Shown here in pieces: positions 26,829 to 35,604 of a DNA stretch of 64,000 nucleotides. Location: contig NZ_CP081149.1 of assembly GCF_019665785.1 (NCBI RefSeq), forward strand, positions 2,914,001-2,978,000. The letters run 5' to 3'. Each line of letters begins with the position of its first letter. Within the stretch, counting starts at the first letter, position 1. The translations under genes and the position numbers were made by a program. This DNA is from Deefgea piscis. Its GTDB lineage: Bacteria > Pseudomonadota > Gammaproteobacteria > Burkholderiales > Chitinibacteraceae. The notes beneath the pieces are model-generated. The model was not told the origin of the DNA, searched no databases, and saw only the letters and a program-made list of their open reading frames with translations.

Positions 26829-27803
26829 TCACTTTGTTAGAACAAATTTAAACAATGAAACTAGTATCAATTTCAAAAAAATCTTAACCGAAATCACATC
26901 TAATCTTAGGCTTTTAAATAATTTAGTGCGATCAACCTCACAAGCAATCTTATACATAGAATCAAGCCACTCAGACTTATTTTCAATAACCGAAAACCAT
27001 CTAACAAATCTAATAAAAACCCCAAAAAACACAGAAATTAGATTTCTATTAGAAGCTAAAAATATAGAATCATCTTTGAAATTTCTTCTAATAAAGAAAT
27101 TTAATTCAATAGCCGTATTAACAACCATAAAATACCTTAAATTAACTTTATTAGTGGTCGAACACGGATTTTTAACATAAAAATATTTACCTTTACAATG
27201 ATCTATTTTTCTTGCCTCAAAAAAACAATATCTACAAACAAGCTCATCATCATTAATGTTATTAATCTTTCCAAAGTTTTTAATTTTTGAATATGAAGAT
27301 AGTATTATTGATTTTCTTACAACAAACCACCCATGTAGCCCCCAGCCATCGATGCACTTAGTGAATGCTGTTTTTCCATCAACGGGCCAATTATCAACAT
27401 TAAAATTAAATGTACTCTTACAAAGTCCATTTTCCATAAAATCAACATCGAAACATACAATATCAACTTCATTTTTTAATTTACTTACAGCCAACTCTAT
27501 AGCATTCAATGATAAATAATCATCACAATCTAAAATAGATATAAATTCTGATGATGCAACTTCAATTCCTAACTTTCTTGCTAACGCAGCACCTTTATTT
27601 TCTTGCTTAATCAGTCTAATATTAAAACTTTCACTCGAATGTTTAGAAATTATTCCTTCAATCACTTCCACTGAATTGTCAGTAGAACCATCATCAATTA
27701 AAACCCACTCAAAATTGTCTATCGTTTGATTGCAGAGGCACTCATAGCATCGTAAAACATTTAATCTTTCATTAAAAACAGGAGTGATAACAGAAATATT
27801 CAC
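26829..27803 (-). CDS. Glycosyltransferase family 2 (2)
   Basis: A 324-residue GT-A glycosyltransferase opening with ISVITPVFNERLNVLRCYE, then VLIDDGSTDNS and the metal-binding ILDCDDYLS. It has a hydrophobic C-terminal stretch (VISVKIFLKLILVSLFKFVL) that may attach it to the inner membrane. Two bases separate it from the flippase gene upstream, so they are co-transcribed. Confidence 0.84.
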   Translation of the reverse strand: MNISVITPVFNERLNVLRCYECLCNQTIDNFEWVLIDDGSTDNSVEVIEGIISKHSSESFNIRLIKQENKGAALARKLGIEVASSEFISILDCDDYLSLNAIELAVSKLKNEVDIVCFDVDFMENGLCKSTFNFNVDNWPVDGKTAFTKCIDGWGLHGWFVVRKSIILSSYSKIKNFGKINNINDDELVCRYCFFEARKIDHCKGKYFYVKNPCSTTNKVNLRYFMVVNTAIELNFFIRRNFKDDSIFLASNRNLISVFFGVFIRFVRWFSVIENKSEWLDSMYKIACEVDRTKLFKSLRLDVISVKIFLKLILVSLFKFVLTK

Positions 27804-27805
27804 AA

Positions 27806-29080
27806 CTAATTCACTCCATTTAATTTATTTAGCTGACGGCAATGATATAAAAAGAACAAGCAAGAAAAAATAAAATATATAAAATATCCACTTGCATATG
27901 CATAATTAGCAGAAACCACACCAAGTCCCTTTATGAAGCAATAGACAAAACCAACTAAATAAAGATTCATTACAATCTCAGCGACAATATTCACCTTTAT
28001 ATAGCCTTTAGCCAATAAAATACTAGCGGGAACAAACGATAGAACTCGAAAAAAATCTCCTACCAATTGAGGTGCAATCAAGCTTTCTGCAGCTTGAAAA
28101 TCATTAGAATACAATACCATAATTAAAAACGAACGAAAAAAATACACAAAAAATATAGAGACTAATAAGACAGGCATCAACAAAGAAAAAACTTTAAAAG
28201 TTTCCTTCTTAAGACTAACAGAGTTAGAAATAGATGCCGCTAAAGGAAAATAATACATTCCAACACCTGAAACAATTAATAATATATAGGCATCAGATAA
28301 TCTTGACACAGCTTGCCATAATCCAGCTACATCAGATGAGTACGTATCTGAAATCAAATTTCTTATTAATATTAAAGCCATTGGGCCAGTTAAGGCACCG
28401 ACGATTCCCATAGCCATATAGCCATACAATATTTTTTTTTTGTTCTTATCGACTGAGCCAAACCAATATTTTATTTTAACCCAAGGTTCTCTATAAAACT
28501 TTAAAAAAATAAATATACCCGCAATACCATTATTAGCAGCGACAGCTAATAAGCCACCAGTCAGGCCATACAGATACAACATCGATAATGACAATATAGT
28601 CATAATTAATACTGACTGCGTTCCACCAAGAATGTTTTTCTTATTCTCCCCTAGCCCATTCAAAGCACTCATCATAATTGAATTAACACAATTGAATGGA
28701 AGGAAAAACCCAACAATAAGAACGATCCAAAAAAACGATTGATTATTAAATAGCCACGTTGATATTAATTGAGAAAAAATTGTAACTATAAAAAAAGAAA
28801 CACTAATCGTAATTAACAATAGAGATGTCGCGGCTGACCACCATGGTTGGCAAGCATCGTATCCGTTTTCTTTATTTTCAGCACTAAAACGTACTACTCC
28901 TTGGCCAATTTGATTAGAAATAAGCCCATTAAGCCCAACAACAAAGCTTTGCAATTGCCCCAACATAAACAATCCTGTTGGACCAGCATAGACAGCAATA
29001 AATTTTGAAATTATTATGCCTGTAATCATCCTTAAAGCTGTTAATACAGCACTAAGGATTGAAAGTTGCATTAACTTCAT
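27806..29080 (-). CDS. wzx: O-antigen flippase, Wzx family
   Basis: A 424-residue polytopic membrane protein with about 12 hydrophobic segments, of the MOP/polysaccharide translocase superfamily. The N-terminus [21 protein letters not shown] and the following [19 protein letters not shown] resemble WzxE-type translocases, which move lipid-linked repeat units to the periplasm. Its ATG lies inside the 3' end of fdtB (4-base overlap). Wzx, EpsG/Wzy and Wzz together point to a Wzy-dependent pathway. Confidence 0.87.
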   Translation of the reverse strand: MKLMQLSILSAVLTALRMITGIIISKFIAVYAGPTGLFMLGQLQSFVVGLNGLISNQIGQGVVRFSAENKENGYDACQPWWSAATSLLLITISVSFFIVTIFSQLISTWLFNNQSFFWIVLIVGFFLPFNCVNSIMMSALNGLGENKKNILGGTQSVLIMTILSLSMLYLYGLTGGLLAVAANNGIAGIFIFLKFYREPWVKIKYWFGSVDKNKKKILYGYMAMGIVGALTGPMALILIRNLISDTYSSDVAGLWQAVSRLSDAYILLIVSGVGMYYFPLAASISNSVSLKKETFKVFSLLMPVLLVSIFFVYFFRSFLIMVLYSNDFQAAESLIAPQLVGDFFRVLSFVPASILLAKGYIKVNIVAEIVMNLYLVGFVYCFIKGLGVVSANYAYASGYFIYFIFSCLFFLYHCRQLNKLNGVN

Positions 29081-30177
29081 TTTAACAACTCAATAATTAC
29101 ATTAATTACTTTGGATACGTCATCATGAGACATTGTCGGTCCCATCGGTAGACTTAATACTTGCTGATGAATTTGCTCTGCAATTGGATAACTAACACCA
29201 TTAAACTCAGCATATGCAGGCTGTTGGTGTGGTGGGATTGGATAATGAATCATCGTAGCGACACCATTAGCCGATAAATCTATTTGTAACTGATCCCTAT
29301 TCTTGCTTCGAACAACATATAAATGCCATGCTGATTCAGCATTATCCATAATCGATGGCAATACGAGATCTAATTCTTGTAGAGCTACAGTGTATTGCGC
29401 TGCAATTTCTTTTCTACGGGCTGTTTCTTGGTCTAGTGCTGGTAATTTAACTGCCAATAATGCAGCTTGTAATTCATCCAATCGACAATTAAATCCTTGC
29501 ACTTCATTATGGTATTTCACTTTTGAACCATAATTAACCAATACTCGAACTTTCTCTGCAAGCTCCGCATCATTGGTAGTGACTGCGCCTGCATCACCAA
29601 TCGCACCTAAATTTTTACCCGGATAAAAACTAAATCCTGCCGCATGACCAAGGCTACCGACTTTGCGACCTTTATATAAAGCACCATGGGCCTGCGCAGC
29701 ATCCTCAATGACTTTTAAACCGTGTTTTTCGGCAATCGCCATAATTGGATCCATATCGGCTGGCTGCCCATATAAATGCACTGCAATAATCGCTTTAGTA
29801 CGCGGGGTAATTGCTGCCTCAATCAAACTTGGATCAATATTATAGGTATCTATACATGGCTCAACTGGCACGGGCGTTGCGCCTGCATACGTAGCCGCTA
29901 ACCAGGTAGCAATATAGGTATTGGTCGGTACAATGACTTCATCACCAGCACCAATGCCATAAGCACGTAAAATCAAATGCAATGCATCCAGACCATTACT
30001 CACACCCACACAATGATCAACGTTGCAGTAATCTGCAAATGATGCTTCAAATTGTTTGACTTCATTACCTAATACATACCATCCAGAATCGATAACGCGA
30101 GTAAATGCATTAATTAATTCATCGCGGTGCGCTAAATTAATGGCTTTTAAATCAAGAAATGGAATCATATTATTCAA
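29077..30177 (-). CDS. fdtB: dTDP-3-amino-3,6-dideoxyhexose transaminase (FdtB/QdtB-like)
   Basis: A 366-residue PLP-dependent sugar aminotransferase of the DegT/DnrJ/EryC1 family. Residues [17 protein letters not shown] open the protein. The PLP lysine is in [17 protein letters not shown] (about 188-204) and the aspartate region is [11 protein letters not shown]. It installs the 3-amino group on the ketoisomer made by FdtA. It sits in an RmlA-RmlC-FdtA-FdtC-FdtB run. Whether the product is Fuc3N or Qui3N depends on the isomerase and cannot be decided here. Confidence 0.85.
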   Translation of the reverse strand: MNNMIPFLDLKAINLAHRDELINAFTRVIDSGWYVLGNEVKQFEASFADYCNVDHCVGVSNGLDALHLILRAYGIGAGDEVIVPTNTYIATWLAATYAGATPVPVEPCIDTYNIDPSLIEAAITPRTKAIIAVHLYGQPADMDPIMAIAEKHGLKVIEDAAQAHGALYKGRKVGSLGHAAGFSFYPGKNLGAIGDAGAVTTNDAELAEKVRVLVNYGSKVKYHNEVQGFNCRLDELQAALLAVKLPALDQETARRKEIAAQYTVALQELDLVLPSIMDNAESAWHLYVVRSKNRDQLQIDLSANGVATMIHYPIPPHQQPAYAEFNGVSYPIAEQIHQQVLSLPMGPTMSHDDVSKVINVIIELLK

Positions 30178-30886
30178 TACTCTTTACAAAACGTGCAGGA
30201 ACACCGGCAACTAAAGTTTTCTGTTTAACATTTTTGGTAACAACTGAGCCCGCACCAATGGTTGATCCTTCACCAATCACCACTGCGGGTAATAATGATG
30301 CGCCAACACCAATCACTACATTATCTTCAATGATAGGGCCAACAACATGATCAGAATATCCAGCACGGACTACATTGTCGTTTGTTGTACCAACTAATAA
30401 ACTAATAAATACATCATTGCCAATAATGGCATTGCCCGTAATATGCGTGCAATCCATAACTTTAGTGCGATCGCCAATTTTTGTATTGTAATTCACAGTA
30501 ACATAGCGACTTAAAATACAGCGGCTACCAATTGTGCATTTTTCTCGAATGGATGCGCCATCACCTAATAATGTATTATCACCAATAATTACATCGTAAA
30601 AAATAACTGCATTCGGTCCAATTGAGCATTCATTGCCAATTTTTACAATACGTTCAAACTCTGGCTGACGAGCTAAAGCACCTGCACCTTTTGGCTCTTT
30701 ACCAATGAAAGCACCTGGAAATATCTCTACAGCATTACCCAAAACAACGCCATCAGCAATAACCACATGTGGATGAATAATACAATTATCTCCGATTGAT
30801 ACATCGCCAATTACTGCAAAAGGCATAATAGTTACATTTTTACCGATTACGGCTTTATCGGATATAACAGCGGCTTGATGTATCAT
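30170..30886 (-). CDS. fdtC: dTDP-3-amino-3,6-dideoxyhexose N-acetyltransferase (FdtC/QdtC-like)
   Basis: A 238-residue left-handed beta-helix acyltransferase with many hexapeptide repeats (for example [20 protein letters not shown] and [14 protein letters not shown]). It acetylates the 3-amino sugar using acetyl-CoA. It overlaps fdtA by 4 bases and fdtB by 8 bases. In some organisms this domain is fused to the isomerase (WxcM); here they are separate. Confidence 0.83.
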   Translation of the reverse strand: MIHQAAVISDKAVIGKNVTIMPFAVIGDVSIGDNCIIHPHVVIADGVVLGNAVEIFPGAFIGKEPKGAGALARQPEFERIVKIGNECSIGPNAVIFYDVIIGDNTLLGDGASIREKCTIGSRCILSRYVTVNYNTKIGDRTKVMDCTHITGNAIIGNDVFISLLVGTTNDNVVRAGYSDHVVGPIIEDNVVIGVGASLLPAVVIGEGSTIGAGSVVTKNVKQKTLVAGVPARFVKSIE

Positions 30887-31290
30887 TTTTTTTCACCATT
30901 AACAATATTAATAAATTCTTCATAACTTCTTAAATAATCACTCTCACTATAAAAATCATCAGCTAAAACCATTAGCACACAATCTTCACTAAAATCATAC
31001 ATTTCATGCCAAACTAATGGCTCAATCAACAAGCCCTGTGCGGGATTATCAAGCAGCAGTTCTATTTTTTCTTTTCCATCATCCAAATGAAACCGGCATG
31101 AACCACGAATAACAATAGCCACTTGCCTTAATTGCTTATGTGCATGAAAACCACGACGAACACCCTGTTGAGTAGCAAATAAATAATACACACGCTTAAT
31201 TGGAAATGGGATGTTTTTATTTTCTTCCAGAGCAACTAATGCACCACGTTCATCACCATGTTTTTGCAATTGAATTAAATTTACAATCAT
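30883..31290 (-). CDS. fdtA: dTDP-4-keto-6-deoxyglucose 3,4-ketoisomerase (FdtA/QdtA-like)
   Basis: A 135-residue cupin of the WxcM-like family. The conserved block RVYYLFATQQGVRRGFHAHK gives the HxH-type active site, then RQVAIVIRGSCRFHLDDGK. It moves the keto group from C4 to C3 of dTDP-4-keto-6-deoxyglucose, drawing on the RmlA-RmlB product. Its place between rmlC and fdtC supports the assignment. FdtA versus QdtA stereochemistry is open. Confidence 0.85.
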   Translation of the reverse strand: MIVNLIQLQKHGDERGALVALEENKNIPFPIKRVYYLFATQQGVRRGFHAHKQLRQVAIVIRGSCRFHLDDGKEKIELLLDNPAQGLLIEPLVWHEMYDFSEDCVLMVLADDFYSESDYLRSYEEFINIVNGEKK

Positions 31291-31292
31291 AT

Positions 31293-31841
31293 TTAAGCCT
31301 TGATTTTTTCAGTATTTTTAAACCTAAGTCCAGCTTCATCTTTATCAGAAACAATTGGCTTATTTGATAATGGCCATTGAATATTCAAATCTTTATCATC
31401 CCACAATATGGTTCTTTCTCCTTCTGGGTACCAAAAATCAGTTGCTTTGTAATGCAAATCCGCAGTTGGAGATAAAACATAAAATCCATGTGCAAATCCT
31501 TCTGGTATCCATAATTGCGTATGATTTTCTGATGACAATATTCTTCCGGTCCATTGCCCAAATGTGGGTGACTTTTCTCGTAAATCAACCGCCACATCAA
31601 ATACTTCACCTTGAGTAACTCTGACTAGTTTACCCTGCGGTTTTCCCAATTGATAATGCAATCCACGCAAAACACGATGTACTGAATGTGAATGATTGTC
31701 TTGAACAAAATTAACTTTTCGACCCAATTCAGATTCAAATTTTTCTTGATTAAAGCTTTCTAGAAAATAACCACGGCTATCATGGTACACATTAGGTAAA
31801 ATAACTTTAACATCTGCAATTGTTGTGTCGACGATTTTCAT
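31293..31841 (-). CDS. rmlC: dTDP-4-dehydrorhamnose 3,5-epimerase
   Basis: A 182-residue cupin epimerase. The family blocks FVQDNHSHS and HRVLRGLHYQ (catalytic His) and the substrate region VTQGEVFDVAVDLR are present, with the expected GFAHGFYVLSPTA. Together with RmlA, RmlB and RmlD it makes dTDP-L-rhamnose. It lies 10 bases downstream of rmlA and 2 bases upstream of fdtA in operon order. Confidence 0.95.
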   Translation of the reverse strand: MKIVDTTIADVKVILPNVYHDSRGYFLESFNQEKFESELGRKVNFVQDNHSHSVHRVLRGLHYQLGKPQGKLVRVTQGEVFDVAVDLREKSPTFGQWTGRILSSENHTQLWIPEGFAHGFYVLSPTADLHYKATDFWYPEGERTILWDDKDLNIQWPLSNKPIVSDKDEAGLRFKNTEKIKA

Positions 31842-31851
31842 TTTAAATCAC

Positions 31852-32727
31852 CTACTCTTTAAGCATATTAAGTAAATACTGACCGTATGCATTTTTCTTT
31901 AGCGGCTGCGCCAATTGCTCAACTTGACTGGTAGTAATCCAACCTTTGCGATAAGCTATTTCTTCTGGGCAGCAAACCTTCAAACCCTGCCGAGTTTCAA
32001 TCGTTTGGATGAACTGGCTAGCATCGAGCATTGACTCATGTGTACCCGTATCAAGCCAAGCATAACCACGATGCATGATTTTTACGTCTAATTGATTTTG
32101 CTGTAGAAAGACGGCATTCACATCGGTAATTTCTAATTCACCACGTGGCGAGGGTTTAATATTTTTAGCAATGTTAATCACGCTATTGTCGTAAAAATAT
32201 AATCCGGTGACCGCGTAATTAGATTTTGGTTTCAGCGGCTTTTCTTCAATAGAAAGTGCTTTACCACTCGCATCAAAATCCACTACGCCATAGCGTTCTG
32301 GATCATTAACGTGATAAGCAAAAACGCTGGCGCCGTTTTCTTTGTCAGCAGCGGTTTTTAATAAATCGGCAAATTCATGACCATAAAAAATATTATCGCC
32401 CAACACCAGTGCGACATTGTCTTGGCCAATAAATTCTTCACCAATAATAAAAGCTTGCGCTAGACCGTCGGGACTTGGCTGTACGGCGTATTGCAATTTA
32501 ATTCCCCATTGGCTACCGTCGCCGAGCAATTGCTCAAAGCGTGGAGTGTCTTGTGGGGTGGAGATAATTAAAATATCGCGAATTCCAGCGAGCAATAGCG
32601 TGCTCAGCGGGTAATAAATCATCGGTTTATCGTAAATCGGTAGCAATTGCTTTGATACGGCGATCGTAGCGGGATAAAGTCGAGTACCAGAGCCACCGGC
32701 TAAAATAATACCTTTACGGTTTGCCAT
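31852..32727 (-). CDS. rmlA: Glucose-1-phosphate thymidylyltransferase
   Basis: A 291-residue nucleotidyltransferase. The N-terminal [20 protein letters not shown] carries the G-x-G-T-R signature, [16 protein letters not shown] follows, and the sugar-binding EEKP and [12 protein letters not shown] motifs are seen. It makes dTDP-glucose, which feeds both the rhamnose branch (RmlB/C/D) and the FdtA/B/C branch. Confidence 0.96.
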   Translation of the reverse strand: MANRKGIILAGGSGTRLYPATIAVSKQLLPIYDKPMIYYPLSTLLLAGIRDILIISTPQDTPRFEQLLGDGSQWGIKLQYAVQPSPDGLAQAFIIGEEFIGQDNVALVLGDNIFYGHEFADLLKTAADKENGASVFAYHVNDPERYGVVDFDASGKALSIEEKPLKPKSNYAVTGLYFYDNSVINIAKNIKPSPRGELEITDVNAVFLQQNQLDVKIMHRGYAWLDTGTHESMLDASQFIQTIETRQGLKVCCPEEIAYRKGWITTSQVEQLAQPLKKNAYGQYLLNMLKE

Positions 32728-32754
32728 AAGAATTCCTAATGTCTTTAAATAAAA

Positions 32755-33786
32755 TTAAGGCTGCTTAATCAGCGTCATCACTTGCTGCACACCAACTTGC
32801 CAATCAGGTAGCTCTAAACCAAAAGTGCTTTGCAATTTTTGCGTATTCAAGCGCGAATTGGCTGGGCGTGGAGCAGGAACTGGATAGTCACTAGCCGGAA
32901 TTGCTTTGATTGCGTCACTAGCAATCTTCAAGGTATAGCCTTGCTGCGCAGCAATTTTATTTACTAGCGATGCATACCCATGCCAACTGGTTTCACCTGC
33001 GGCCACTAAATGATAGGTGCCATAGATGCTAGGGAGTTGGGATTGGGCCTCTAGCGGGGATTGGAGATTAGGGATTGGGGAATGAAAATCCGCCTCTCTA
33101 CTCACCACATCCCCACATGCCAATTCCCTACGCCCTACTCCCCAATTCTCAATACCCAAAATCTGCCGTATCGCATGTGCCGTCACATCGGCGATTAAAC
33201 TCGCTGAAGTTGGCGCGCCGATTTGATCGGCTACAACGCTCAGCGCATCGCGCTGCTGCATTAAGCGCAGCATCGTTTTCAAAAAATTTGCGCCATGCGC
33301 GCCAAAAACCCAGCTCGTACGGAAAATCAAATGCCGGCAGCCGCTGGCGAGAATCGCGTCTTCACCGGCTAACTTGGTTTTGCCGTAGACCGATTGCGGA
33401 TTGGTTACGTCGTCCTCCAAATACGCACCGTCTTTACGACCATCAAATACATAATCGGTTGAATAATGCACCAGCAAGGCACCGAGCTTGGCTGCTTCTT
33501 CAGCAAAAACCTGCGGTGCAGTGGTATTGAGTAATGTTGCCAGCTCAACTTCAGATTCGGCCTTATCTACCGCAGTATGCGCGGCAGGATTCACGATGAT
33601 ATCGGGGCGAATTCGTTGCACTAAGTCACGGATCGAATCGGGATTGGATAAATCGCAATCATCGCGATCCACCGCAATCACCTCACCAAGCACGGCAAGG
33701 CTACGCTGCAGCTCAAAGCCAACTTGGCCGTTTTTACCCGTGAGTAAAATGCGGGGAATTGGCAGTTGGGATTGGGGATTTGTCAT
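32755..33786 (-). CDS. rmlD: dTDP-4-dehydrorhamnose reductase, with repeat-derived insertion
   Basis: An SDR reductase that completes dTDP-L-rhamnose. The NAD(P) loop GKNGQVG is at residues 17-23 and the catalytic YGKTK at 134-138. The protein is 343 residues, while the family is usually about 290-300. The excess sits in two places: an N-terminal extension NPQSQLPIP and an internal stretch at about residues 211-254 between IRQIL and GTYHLVAAGETSWHG. Both are translations of G- or C-rich heptamer repeats (33753-33780 and 33031-33157). The frame stays open throughout and the core motifs are intact. Its ATG overlaps the stop of the four-helix-bundle gene. Confidence 0.92.
   Translation of the reverse strand: MTNPQSQLPIPRILLTGKNGQVGFELQRSLAVLGEVIAVDRDDCDLSNPDSIRDLVQRIRPDIIVNPAAHTAVDKAESEVELATLLNTTAPQVFAEEAAKLGALLVHYSTDYVFDGRKDGAYLEDDVTNPQSVYGKTKLAGEDAILASGCRHLIFRTSWVFGAHGANFLKTMLRLMQQRDALSVVADQIGAPTSASLIADVTAHAIRQILGIENWGVGRRELACGDVVSREADFHSPIPNLQSPLEAQSQLPSIYGTYHLVAAGETSWHGYASLVNKIAAQQGYTLKIASDAIKAIPASDYPVPAPRPANSRLNTQKLQSTFGLELPDWQVGVQQVMTLIKQP
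33031..33157 (-). repeat. Degenerate palindromic heptamer element inside rmlD
   Basis: On the plus strand a G-rich arm (33031-33084, GGGATTGGG-like units) is followed by a 25-base spacer and a C-rich arm (33110-33157, CCCCAATTC-like units). It is more diverged than the copies in rmlB and at glgA. It accounts for the extra residues 211-254 of RmlD. In the mRNA the G-rich arm comes first. Confidence 0.7.
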
Positions 33787-34165
33787 ATTAATGACACCAT
33801 TTTTTTATGCAAGCCCGTCAGCAAACGCGCTGTCGTGCTAATTTGATTAAAAACTGGGTGCTCTGCTGGTAAATACTCTAGCATTTTTGAAATTTCCAAT
33901 TGAGTATCCAGCTCAGCTAAAGACCCACGCGCAATATTCAAAAAATGCACATATTCCTTGGTAGATCCTCTAGCAACACCTTCGGCAATATTGGATGGAA
34001 TTGACACCACAGCGCGTCTCATTTGGTTGGTTAAACTAAATAGTTCTTCACGTGGATAAGTTGCGGTAATTTGATAAATCATTTGTACCAGCAGCATGGC
34101 CTGTATCCATACCTCCAGCTGCTTGTGGGTCTTTTCCATTCCCTATTCCCTATTCCCTATTCCCC
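33753..34165 (-). mobile_element. Candidate element: four-helix-bundle gene between inverted heptamer arms
   Basis: The gene at 33783-34139 is enclosed by a G-rich arm on its left (33753-33780, plus strand) and by four C-rich heptamers on its right (CATTCCC at 34137, then TATTCCC x3 to 34164). The arms are in inverted orientation, as in the gene-less copies at 33031, 34393 and 52212. No target duplication or transposase is visible. Calling it mobile is inference from the repeated architecture. Confidence 0.5.
33783..34139 (-). CDS. Four-helix-bundle protein (S23 / 23S rRNA intervening-sequence family)
   Basis: A 118-residue helical protein. The signature YPREELFSLTNQMRRAVVSI followed by PSNIAEGVARGS is that of the S23/IVP four-helix-bundle family (TIGR02436-like), first known from open reading frames inside 23S rRNA intervening sequences. 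The fold is also shared with the Avd accessory proteins of retroelements. Its start codon lies within a repeat heptamer (GGGAATG on the minus strand), and its stop overlaps the rmlD ATG (ATGA). It has no known role in sugar synthesis, so its place between rmlB and rmlD looks like an insertion. Function is unknown. Confidence 0.85.
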   Translation of the reverse strand: MEKTHKQLEVWIQAMLLVQMIYQITATYPREELFSLTNQMRRAVVSIPSNIAEGVARGSTKEYVHFLNIARGSLAELDTQLEISKMLEYLPAEHPVFNQISTTARLLTGLHKKMVSLI

Positions 34166-35314
34166 ACTCACCGCATACTGTTTTTCCACCCACTCACGAT
34201 ATGCACCGCTGGTCACATTGCTCACCCAGTCTTGATTGGCCAAATACCACTCTACGGTTTTACGAATGCCCGATTCGAAAGTCTCTGCCGGTTTCCAACC
34301 CAATTCACGCTCGAGTTTGCGCGCATCAATGGCGTAGCGACGATCATGCCCAGGGCGATCTGTCACGTAAGTGATTTGGCTGCGGTAAGAGCTGGGATTG
34401 GGGATTGGGGATTGGGGATTAATACCGTCGTCCTTATTCCCCATTCCCCATTCCCCAATCCCCACGCCTTTTTCCCCATTCCCCGCCTTGCAAGGAGCCA
34501 GCTCGTCCAGCAAGTCACAAATCGTATGCACCACATCCAGATTGGCTTTTTCATTCCAGCCTCCGACGTTATACGTTTCACCGACTTTGCCCGCTTCTAG
34601 TACGCGGCGAATCGCTGAACAGTGATCTTTCACATACAACCAATCACGAATCTGCTGGCCATCCCCATAAATTGGCAATGGCTTACCAGCCAATGCATTC
34701 AAAATCACCAGCGGAATCAGTTTTTCTGGGAAATGATATGGGCCGTAATTATTCGAGCAATTGGTAGTCAATACCGGCAAGCCATAAGTGTGATGCCAAG
34801 CACGCACCAAATGATCCGATGCCGCTTTGCTGGCCGAATACGGGCTATTGGGCTCAAACGCTTTAGTTTCGCTAAACGCCGGATCATCAGCTGCCAGCGT
34901 GCCGTAGACTTCGTCAGTCGACACATGCAAAAAGCGAAACGCCGCTTTTTGCTCAGTAGCCAAATCAGTCCAATAACCGCGCACGCTTTCTAATAAATTA
35001 AAGGTGCCAACGACATTGGTTTGAATAAATTCGCCAGGCCCAGTAATTGAGCGATCAACGTGCGATTCGGCAGCAAAGTTAATTACTGCGCGGGGTTGGT
35101 ATTCAGCGAGCAATTTGCCAATAATTTCCCGATCACCAATATCAGCACGAACAAACACATGACGGGTATCGCCCTCTAGACCTTTAAGGGTATCGAGATT
35201 ACCGGCATACGTCAGCTTATCGACGTTAATCACCATCTCGTCACAGCCAGCCAACCAATCTAAAACAAAATTACCACCGATAAAACCAGCTGCGCCGGTT
35301 ACTAAAATCGTCAT
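34157..35314 (-). CDS. rmlB: dTDP-glucose 4,6-dehydratase, with repeat-derived insertion
   Basis: An SDR dehydratase making dTDP-4-keto-6-deoxyglucose. [10 protein letters not shown] is at residues 8-17, the catalytic STDEVYG at 132-138, and YSASK at 159-163. At 385 residues it is about 30 longer than the family. The excess is residues 277-309, just before the conserved [17 protein letters not shown], and reads GEWGMGN and [10 protein letters not shown], the direct translation of GGGGAAT and AATCCCC heptamers. The stop codon TAG is part of another repeat array (GGGAATA units, 34144-34164). The catalytic core is untouched. Confidence 0.94.
   Translation of the reverse strand: MTILVTGAAGFIGGNFVLDWLAGCDEMVINVDKLTYAGNLDTLKGLEGDTRHVFVRADIGDREIIGKLLAEYQPRAVINFAAESHVDRSITGPGEFIQTNVVGTFNLLESVRGYWTDLATEQKAAFRFLHVSTDEVYGTLAADDPAFSETKAFEPNSPYSASKAASDHLVRAWHHTYGLPVLTTNCSNNYGPYHFPEKLIPLVILNALAGKPLPIYGDGQQIRDWLYVKDHCSAIRRVLEAGKVGETYNVGGWNEKANLDVVHTICDLLDELAPCKAGNGEKGVGIGEWGMGNKDDGINPQSPIPNPSSYRSQITYVTDRPGHDRRYAIDARKLERELGWKPAETFESGIRKTVEWYLANQDWVSNVTSGAYREWVEKQYAVSGE
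34393..34484 (-). repeat. Palindromic heptamer element in frame inside rmlB
   Basis: Plus strand: G-rich arm of GGGGATT units at 34393-34420, a 13-base loop, then a C-rich arm of ATTCCCC units at 34434-34464 with a further pair at 34472-34484. The arms pair with one mismatch per heptamer. The whole insert is free of stop codons in the rmlB frame. Confidence 0.8.
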
Positions 35315-35420
35315 TTAGGTTTTTCCCAATACTTTTATTCATTGATACACGAATCAGTCGTCAGCTAGCTTGAGTTCGTCAATCCTAGGCGCCTGATTTT
35401 GCGTCTTCTTCAAAAATCAT

Positions 35421-35492
35421 CCTTAGGATCGCTTTCAAGCGAGCGAACAATTGGCCAGATCGAAATGAGCCAGGTCGACTCAAGTCGACCCT
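35421..35492. repeat. Double-hairpin intergenic repeat upstream of rmlB
   Basis: Hairpins at 35429-35442 (TCGCTTTCAAGCGA) and 35473-35490 (GGTCGACTCAAGTCGACC) with trailing CCTAC. They resemble the double hairpin at 5100-5147. The 290-base gap between wzz and rmlB (35315-35604) shows no gene. Confidence 0.5.
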
Positions 35493-35604
35493 ACTGCGAT
35501 GTATTTTATTCGGTATCTCAAAGCTAAAGCCGAACGCTGGCTTAGGGCCAATTTGCTATTTTTTTGCCACAACGACACGGCCAAGCCCAGCCTACAGACA
35601 TCAA

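Noticed and set aside
33075..33530. A 151-codon plus-strand frame in rmlD
   Set aside because: It is antisense to a conserved enzyme gene and its N-terminal part is repeat-derived (PHMPIPYALLPN).
33783..34139. Diversity-generating retroelement accessory gene (Avd)
   Set aside because: The fold family is shared, but there is no reverse transcriptase, template repeat or variable repeat in the window.
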